DNA from: Saprospiraceae bacterium
GTDB taxonomy: Bacteria; Bacteroidota; Bacteroidia; Chitinophagales; Saprospiraceae
Assembly (NCBI GenBank): GCA_026993525.1
Contig: JALWSS010000152.1
Coordinates: 1 to 48,785 of the forward strand
Direction of reading: 5' to 3'
DNA length: 48,785 nucleotides
In this document: one piece after another, positions 44,499 to 48,785 of the stretch
Layout of the letters: each line of letters starts with the position of its first letter
Numbering within the stretch: the stretch's first letter is position 1
Notes under the pieces: generated by a model
Databases searched by the model: none
The model's input: the letters and a program-made list of their open reading frames with translations, nothing else
What the model was told of the DNA's origin: nothing
Made by a program: the position numbers and the translations under genes

Positions 44499-44623
44499 GC
44501 CGAAGCTTTTTCAGACGGAACATTTCCCGGTTTGTGAACATTTCCGGAGCATTAACGCTCTATGGCACTTAGATTTGACAACAAAGGCAATTACAGTTTT
44601 TTCATACTAATTCAGTTTTGACG

Positions 44624-44648
44624 GGGCGCTCAGGCAGCGCCCTTTTTT
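44624..44648 (+). terminator. Terminator of the CotH-like gene
   Basis: Perfect 7-bp stem GGGCGCT/AGCGCCC, loop CAGGC, six T. Confidence 0.9.
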
Positions 44649-44663
44649 ATTTCCCTTCGGTCA

Positions 44664-44837
44664 AGAGCCTGTTTAGATTTTCATGCTTGAGCGAAAGTGA
44701 GCAAATTTTATTCTGAACGAGGCAAATTTTGTAGGCGGATACGGGTAATCTCCCGATGGCTATCGGGAAAAAATTTAACGAAGTGCAGGATAAAATTGGC
44801 CACTTGCAGCCGAGTAATGGGAATTTAAACAGGCTCT
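44664..44837. mobile_element. 174-bp MITE-like palindromic element
   Basis: Terminal inverted repeats AGAGCCTGTTTAGATTTTC (left) and its near-complement ending CAGGCTCT (right), about 16 of 19 bases matching. Inward, GTGAGCAAATTTTATTCT on the left is mirrored by AGGATAAAATTGGCCAC on the right, and a perfect-looking CCCGATGGCTATCGGG palindrome sits at 44752-44767, so the whole element is an imperfect palindrome. No transposase gene. Target-site duplication is not clear (CAA/TAA flanks). The right end contains the stop codon of the GT2 gene. Terminal GAGCCTGTTTA sequences are known from IS5-like elements, by memory only. Confidence 0.75.
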
Positions 44838-45768
44838 AAATTTCTTCTTCAACAATGTAATTATTCCGGGTCGTGGAGTTGCGGACGAGCAACTCGGCAA
44901 GGAAACCGGTGACGAACAACTGCATACCAACGATCAGGGTCAGGATGCCGAAATAGAACAGCGGCCTGTCGGTGATTCCGTATTCCTTGAAAATCAGCTT
45001 TTCGTAACTCAGCCAGGTGAGGATGCCAAAGCCCAACAACAGGAACAGCGTGCCGATGGTGCCGAAGAAGTGCATGGGCCGCTTGCCGAATTTCCCGATG
45101 AAGGTAATGGACATCAGGTCCAGAAATCCATTGATGAAGCGGCTCAGCCCGAATTTGCTGACGCCGTATTTCCGGGCCCGGTGTTCAACCACCTTTTCCG
45201 TGATCCGCTCAAAGCCTGCCCATTTGGCCAGCAGGGGTGTGTAGCGGTGCATCTCACCGTACACTTCGATGCTTTTAACCACATTCTTCCGGTAGGCTTT
45301 GAGGCCGCAGTTGAAATCGTGCAGGGGAATTTTGCTGATGAAGCGGGTGACGCCGTTGAAGAATTTGGAGGGGATGGTCTTCGAGATCGGGTCGTGCCGG
45401 ACTTTCTTCCAGCCGCTCACCAGGTCGTAGCCGCCTTCAACGATCATTTTGTACAATTCGGGGATTTCGTCCGGGCTGTCCTGCAGGTCGGCATCCATGG
45501 TGATGACAACCTCGCCGCTGGCGGCCTGAAAACCCACGTGCAAAGCGGCTGACTTGCCGTAATTCCTGCGAAACCTGATGCCTTTTACATTGGGATTGAG
45601 CTTCTTGAGTTTCTCAATTTCCTTCCACGAGGCATCTTTGCTGCCATCATCCACCATAATGATCTCATAGCTGAACCTGCCGGTCTCCATCACCCGGCGT
45701 ATCCAGGCTTCCAGTTCTCCCAGGCTTTCTTCTTCGTTGAATAATGGTATGACTACGCTGATGTTCAT
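44836..45768 (-). CDS. GT2 glycosyltransferase, GtrB/DPM-like
   Basis: Membrane-bound glycosyltransferase that probably makes a polyprenyl-phosphate sugar or undecaprenyl-linked intermediate. N-terminal GT-A domain has VVIPLFNEEESL, VDDGSKD (about 40-46), the metal-binding DAD at 92-94 in MDADLQ, and FNCGLKAYRKNVV. Two C-terminal transmembrane segments (about 235-255 and 270-293) and a short acidic tail follow. 310 residues, normal for GtrB-like. Its stop codon TAG lies in the terminal repeat of the MITE-like element, but the preceding VEEEI tail is usual, so truncation is minor if any. The DUF4199 protein lies 62 bp upstream; this order is common in Bacteroidota. Confidence 0.92.
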   Translation of the reverse strand: MNISVVIPLFNEEESLGELEAWIRRVMETGRFSYEIIMVDDGSKDASWKEIEKLKKLNPNVKGIRFRRNYGKSAALHVGFQAASGEVVITMDADLQDSPDEIPELYKMIVEGGYDLVSGWKKVRHDPISKTIPSKFFNGVTRFISKIPLHDFNCGLKAYRKNVVKSIEVYGEMHRYTPLLAKWAGFERITEKVVEHRARKYGVSKFGLSRFINGFLDLMSITFIGKFGKRPMHFFGTIGTLFLLLGFGILTWLSYEKLIFKEYGITDRPLFYFGILTLIVGMQLFVTGFLAELLVRNSTTRNNYIVEEEI

Positions 45769-45830
45769 TCTCGATTTTTTCGGTTAAAGGCAATACGCTG
45801 TTTGGGGCTACTTGTTGCCGCTGACGTGCA

Positions 45831-46283
45831 TCAATGGTCGCGTTTCATGACGCTTGCCAACAGGTAGGAAACCAGAAAACCACCGATCAGGCTGATGACA
45901 TAACCCGAAATGGTTTTTCCGATGGTCATGGTGAAATCTATTTTGGAAGTATCCTGACCGGCTTTCTCCATGGCTGCTTTTTGGAGCGCTGTCAGTGAAG
46001 GGTCAATGTAGCGCAGCATTGCGAAGAAAAAAACATAGAAAAAAGCCATGGCGATGACGTAAACCAGGAATGCGGTTTTGAGTGCCTCCTTTTTCTCAAT
46101 TTTTTCACCCTGTGCTGACCGCACCCTTTTTACGGCCGAGGCCATTCCAATGACGGCCACCAGCAGGGTGCCCCAATAGACAAAGGGGTTGACGATCAGT
46201 GAGCGGTCAATGAAATAAAAAACCAGGAGGTAAACGATGATGGCAAGTCCTGTATAAATGCCCGTGAGTGGGGTGCGTTGCAT
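45831..46283 (-). CDS. DUF4199 membrane protein (short)
   Basis: A 150-residue protein with four hydrophobic segments (GIYTGLAIIVYLLVFYFI, YWGTLLVAVIGMASAV, FLVYVIAMAFFYVFFFAML, ISGYVISLIGGFLVSYLLAS), fitting DUF4199. The polytopic topology and gene order with a second DUF4199 and GT2 support the assignment. The ATG of MQRTPLTGIYTG is preferred over a longer frame that starts in front of the terminator. Function unknown. Confidence 0.82.
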   Translation of the reverse strand: MQRTPLTGIYTGLAIIVYLLVFYFIDRSLIVNPFVYWGTLLVAVIGMASAVKRVRSAQGEKIEKKEALKTAFLVYVIAMAFFYVFFFAMLRYIDPSLTALQKAAMEKAGQDTSKIDFTMTIGKTISGYVISLIGGFLVSYLLASVMKRDH

Positions 46284-46359
46284 GGTGCGAAGATTTGTGG
46301 TGGTTGTTCCGGAGCGGCAAATTAACAAAGACTGTTGCAGCGAAGCTGTGAGAATGATC

Positions 46360-46391
46360 AAAAAAGGCCCCGCCGGATGGCAGAGCCTTTC
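46360..46391 (-). terminator. Terminator of the longer DUF4199 gene
   Basis: On the minus strand AAAGGCTCTGCCATCCGGCG then GGGCC and a run of six T. Stem of six to eight pairs (AAAGGC/GCCTTT) plus an inner GCC/GGC pairing. Confidence 0.75.
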
Positions 46392-46406
46392 TTTGCTTCG
46401 AAAAAA

Positions 46407-46985
46407 TTATACGATGCCCGGGGGGTCTTTTTTCATGACGGCCGATACGACCAGTGAAAAAATGAATGCGACGATTACTGTTCCAACCAGTGATCCGATG
46501 GACAGGAATAATGGGCTCGTAAAGAAATCCATCATGCCTGCCCCCTGTTGCATCGCCTCTTCCGAGGTGCCTTTGGCGACGGCCTGCTCGATGGCCATTT
46601 CTTTGATTTTGTCCTGAAGGCCCGGGTCAATTACGTACATGTAGATCAGCATCCAAACGGCGGTGATCACACCCATCACCAGGCCGGTGAGGGTGCCCAT
46701 TCCAAGGCCCCGGCCGTACTTGATGTAGCCGCCGAGTTCGTTGTCGCGGTGGTGCTTGATGGCAAGGATGATGGCTGCCAATATGCCGGCGTAGCCCAAC
46801 CATTGCTGAACGGTATTCCCCGATTTGGTTGGGTCGGTAGGGTCGCTGAAACCTGTGAGGGTAAAGATGAGCCCGATGACGATGAGGGCCAGGGCCACCA
46901 TGCCTCCGTAACGCACTGCGGTTGGCCGCATGGGCACATCGGCGGGGTCAATGATTCTTTCCTGATCGAGTAATTCTTCTGACAT
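46407..46985 (-). CDS. DUF4199 membrane protein (long)
   Basis: A 192-residue protein with four predicted membrane segments (MVALALIVIGLIFTLTGF, LGYAGILAAIILAIKH, GLVMGVITAVWMLIYMYV, LSIGSLVGTVIVAFIFSLVV). The central pattern YIKYGRGLGMGTLTGLVMG is a strong DUF4199 feature. I start at MSEELLDQERIIDP; the frame continues upstream without a good ATG. The dihydroorotase homologue ends 99 bp upstream. Function unknown. Confidence 0.85.
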   Translation of the reverse strand: MSEELLDQERIIDPADVPMRPTAVRYGGMVALALIVIGLIFTLTGFSDPTDPTKSGNTVQQWLGYAGILAAIILAIKHHRDNELGGYIKYGRGLGMGTLTGLVMGVITAVWMLIYMYVIDPGLQDKIKEMAIEQAVAKGTSEEAMQQGAGMMDFFTSPLFLSIGSLVGTVIVAFIFSLVVSAVMKKDPPGIV

Positions 46986-47084
46986 AGCGAGTTGATTTTG
47001 TTTTGAGTTGAAGACCGGGCATCGCTCCCGGATTCGTGGTGAATATGACAAAATCTTCTCAGATAATCAAGCTGTTCACGGAAT

Positions 47085-48350
47085 CTACCGATCGAAATAG
47101 AACTTATTTCTACGAACGACGCCGAATATTTTTCCTTTCAGGGGCTGACCGGCGAAAGGTGTGTTTTTGGATTTCGACCGGATGCTGTTGCGTTGCAGGG
47201 TCCGGTTTTCCGAAGGAGAGAAAATGGTAAAATCAGCCTCGGCGCCGGCTTCCAGCTCTGGTAGCGGCAGCCCGAGCAAACGGCGTGGAGCGAGGCTCAG
47301 TTTTTCAACGAGGAGATCAGGTCCGGCAGCGTGGAGGTTTTGCGAAGCGAGTGAAAAAGCGGTTTCCAGACCGATGGCGCCAAATTCTGCGAAGGGGAAT
47401 TCCAGGTCTTTGGCCTCGGGGTCCAGCGGGGTGTGGTTGCTGGTGATGAAATCAATGGTGCCATCCAGCAGCCCTTCCTTCAGGGCTTTGCGGTCTTCTT
47501 CGCTGCGCAATGGCGGCATCACCTTGTAGTTCACGTCAAAGCGCTCGAGTTCCCGGTCGGTGCAGGCCAGGTTCATGGCTGGCACGGAGGCCGTCACCCC
47601 GAGGCCGGCAGCTTTGGCCCTGCGCACCAGTTCCACCGATCTTTTGCAGGAGATGTTGAGCAAATGGAGGCGGCTGTTGCTGTACTCGGCCAGGTAGATG
47701 TCCCGTTGCACCATCAATTCTTCGGCCAGGGCCGGTATGCCCCTCAGGCCCATGGAGGTGCTGATCTTGCCCTCGTGCATCTGCCCGCCGCGGGCCATGT
47801 TGGCATCCAGCGGCTGGTTGATGATGACGCCGTTGAAAGGCTGCACATAGAGCAGGGCCCGGAGCATGAGGGCACTGCTTTGGATTTGATTTTTTCCGTC
47901 GGAAAATGCCACGGCGCCTGCCGCCCGCATGTCGTAGAGCTCGGCGATGTCTTTGCCGGCACAGTCAACAGAAACAGCCCCGATCGGCAGAAAATCCACC
48001 AGGTTGTTCCGTGCCTGGTTGCGGACGTATTTTATCTCCGGTTTGGAATGCAGGGCAGGCGAGGTGTTTGGCAGGCAGGCAATGGCGGTGTACCCTCCGG
48101 CGGCGGCAGCAGCGGTAACGCTCTCGAAATCTTCCCGGTGTTCGAAGCCGGGATCGCCCACGGTGGTACCTACATCAACAAAACCGGCAGAGAGGAATGC
48201 ACCACCAGCATCAAAAGTATTTTCCGAAGGAATGTCCAGTGTCGGTTCTACCAGTGTAACAGTTCCGTTTTCGATGAGGATGTCAACTTGTTGGCCGTGC
48301 CATTTGGAGCTGGGAAGTACGATTCTGGCGTTCTTAATCAACAACTGCAT
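47085..48350 (-). CDS. Dihydroorotase homologue lacking metal ligands
   Basis: A 421-residue amidohydrolase-fold protein closest to type I dihydroorotase. The fold motifs are recognisable, but active-site residues are replaced: the HxH of PGFVDxHVHLREPG reads GFVDVGTTVGDPG (His to Gly61 and Thr63, Arg to Gly65), the later HIS reads NIS, HH reads MN, and TDHAP reads SNHTP with Asp to Asn. It probably does not bind two zinc ions and lacks hydrolase activity. Bacteroidota often have such a homologue besides true PyrC, and in some bacteria inactive PyrC-like proteins support aspartate transcarbamoylase. I use the ATG of MQLLIKNARIV rather than a TTG 18 bp before. Confidence 0.88.
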   Translation of the reverse strand: MQLLIKNARIVLPSSKWHGQQVDILIENGTVTLVEPTLDIPSENTFDAGGAFLSAGFVDVGTTVGDPGFEHREDFESVTAAAAAGGYTAIACLPNTSPALHSKPEIKYVRNQARNNLVDFLPIGAVSVDCAGKDIAELYDMRAAGAVAFSDGKNQIQSSALMLRALLYVQPFNGVIINQPLDANMARGGQMHEGKISTSMGLRGIPALAEELMVQRDIYLAEYSNSRLHLLNISCKRSVELVRRAKAAGLGVTASVPAMNLACTDRELERFDVNYKVMPPLRSEEDRKALKEGLLDGTIDFITSNHTPLDPEAKDLEFPFAEFGAIGLETAFSLASQNLHAAGPDLLVEKLSLAPRRLLGLPLPELEAGAEADFTIFSPSENRTLQRNSIRSKSKNTPFAGQPLKGKIFGVVRRNKFYFDR

Positions 48351-48400
48351 TTCCGGAATTTCGGACAAAAATAGGGGGTCAATCCTATTTCGGTGAATGG

Positions 48401-48422
48401 TTCCCCGAAAGCTTTCGGGGAA
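48401..48422. repeat. Perfect 22-bp palindrome TTCCCCGAAAGC...
   Basis: TTCCCCGAAAGCTTTCGGGGAA, about 50 bp before the pyrC-like start. It could be an operator or a hairpin of the same class as CCCCGA/TCGGGG elements. Confidence 0.75.
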
Positions 48423-48445
48423 AAGCGCAAAACAACCCGATTCCT

Positions 48446-48540
48446 CTCCCGATCCCGAGTCTCCCGAATCCCGTCCCGAATCCCGTCCCGAAATCCTTCG
48501 GGATTCGGGACGGGATTCGGGACGGGATTCGGGACGGGCT
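48446..48540. repeat. Long hairpin of 12-nt TCCCGTCCCGAA units
   Basis: The left arm has tandem CCCGAATCCCGT units and the right arm has their complement GGGATTCGGGAC, closing at AATCC near 48495. The same sequence elements make the core of the hairpin at 1253-1323 and 21592-21646. Each arm is itself a 12-nt tandem repeat, so slipped pairings are possible. Confidence 0.85.
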
Positions 48541-48562
48541 GGACAGGACAGGACAGGCTCAA

Positions 48563-48601
48563 TTCCTCAGTTCCCTGCCTGGCCGGCAGACAGGCTCAAT
48601 T
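48563..48601. repeat. 39-bp CTGTCTGCCGG element, inverted copy
   Basis: Reverse complement of 17491-17529 with one difference. It lies beside CAGGACAGGACAGG repeats and CTCAATTCCT units related to the GAGGAATC octamers. Confidence 0.85.
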
Positions 48602-48660
48602 CCTGAGTGCACTGCAAAAACCCCCAATTCATTAATTCCGACGGAAATTTGAATGCTCAC

Positions 48661-48785
48661 ATGCCGGACAGAGTCCGGCTGGATGAGGCACCGGACGTCC
48701 CGAAGGATTTCGGGAGGCGCCAGCAACCACGCTGGTTCCTCCCGAAATTCCTTCGGGATGTCCGGGACCATATCTTGTCGGACTC
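48661..48785. repeat. Large imperfect palindrome at window end
   Basis: Arms GACGTCCCGAAGGATTTCGG and CCGAAATTCCTTCGGGATGT (about 48687-48765) pair with two mismatches around CGCCAGCAACCACGCTGG, itself a small hairpin. The outer CCGGAC/GTCCGG continues the stem and may go on past the window. A MITE-like non-autonomous element is likely; both ends cannot be defined here. Confidence 0.7.

Noticed and set aside
48559-48771. Minus-strand ORF of 70 residues at the window end
   Set aside because: It runs through the palindromes and the inverted 39-bp element; its C-terminus PVCRPGRELRN is the translated repeat.

Overview
The window looks like a chromosomal piece of an uncultured or little-studied member of the Bacteroidota, most probably Saprospiria (Saprospiraceae/Lewinellaceae-like); the class is inference from gene content. 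Signs are a SusC/SusD pair, an FG-GAP/UnbV lipoprotein, type IX secretion (T9SS) sorting domains of both types, DUF4199 proteins next to a GT2 glycosyltransferase, almost no Shine-Dalgarno sequences, and promoters of the TTTG-N19-TAnnTTTG type. I recognise about 30 genes and no rRNA, tRNA or CRISPR array.

Layout. 0-10 kb: M42 aminopeptidase, a minus-strand group deoC > SPOR lipoprotein-like protein > dapD, then dnaB, a DEAD-box helicase, rluB and a secreted S9 peptidase. 9.9-13.6 kb: divergent oxyR and katG; OxyR keeps Cys199 and Cys208 and KatG keeps its full catalytic set. 14-18 kb: a GT-C-like membrane protein translationally coupled to an M20-type peptidase, then an OB-fold protein. 18.6-23.5 kb: two AAA/DUF4143 ATPases flanking deoxynucleoside kinase, folK and an unknown protein. 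23.6-32.6 kb: a polysaccharide-utilisation-like minus-strand group (susC, susD, FG-GAP/UnbV lipoprotein, small lipoprotein). 33-44.5 kb: secreted plus-strand genes: a double-motif retropepsin with PDZ, a 2309-residue T9SS adhesin with 15 Ig-like modules, a T9SS type A protein and a CotH-like lipoprotein. 44.8-48.4 kb: GT2 glycosyltransferase, two DUF4199 membrane proteins and a dihydroorotase homologue that has lost its metal ligands.

The most unusual content lies between the genes. Nearly every spacer in 1-22.3 kb, and again after 44.6 kb, carries short tandem arrays with 7-, 8- or 9-nt periods, interspersed with small GC-rich palindromes. At five places a G-rich heptamer array, an AGCTAGCT palindrome and a C-rich heptamer array form one composite element whose arms are nearly complementary. 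Other arrays enter coding sequence: a 24-nt and a 36-nt array are read in frame at the start of the M20 peptidase, and palindromic repeats encode the C-termini of the GT-C protein and the kinase. A 174-bp palindromic MITE-like element supplies the end of the GT2 gene. The 22.3-44.6 kb block of surface and uptake genes is almost free of these repeats.

Both DUF4143 ATPase genes are preceded by gene-specific duplicated motifs, and one has a substituted Walker B aspartate. These, with the repeat islands, are the best leads for something undescribed.
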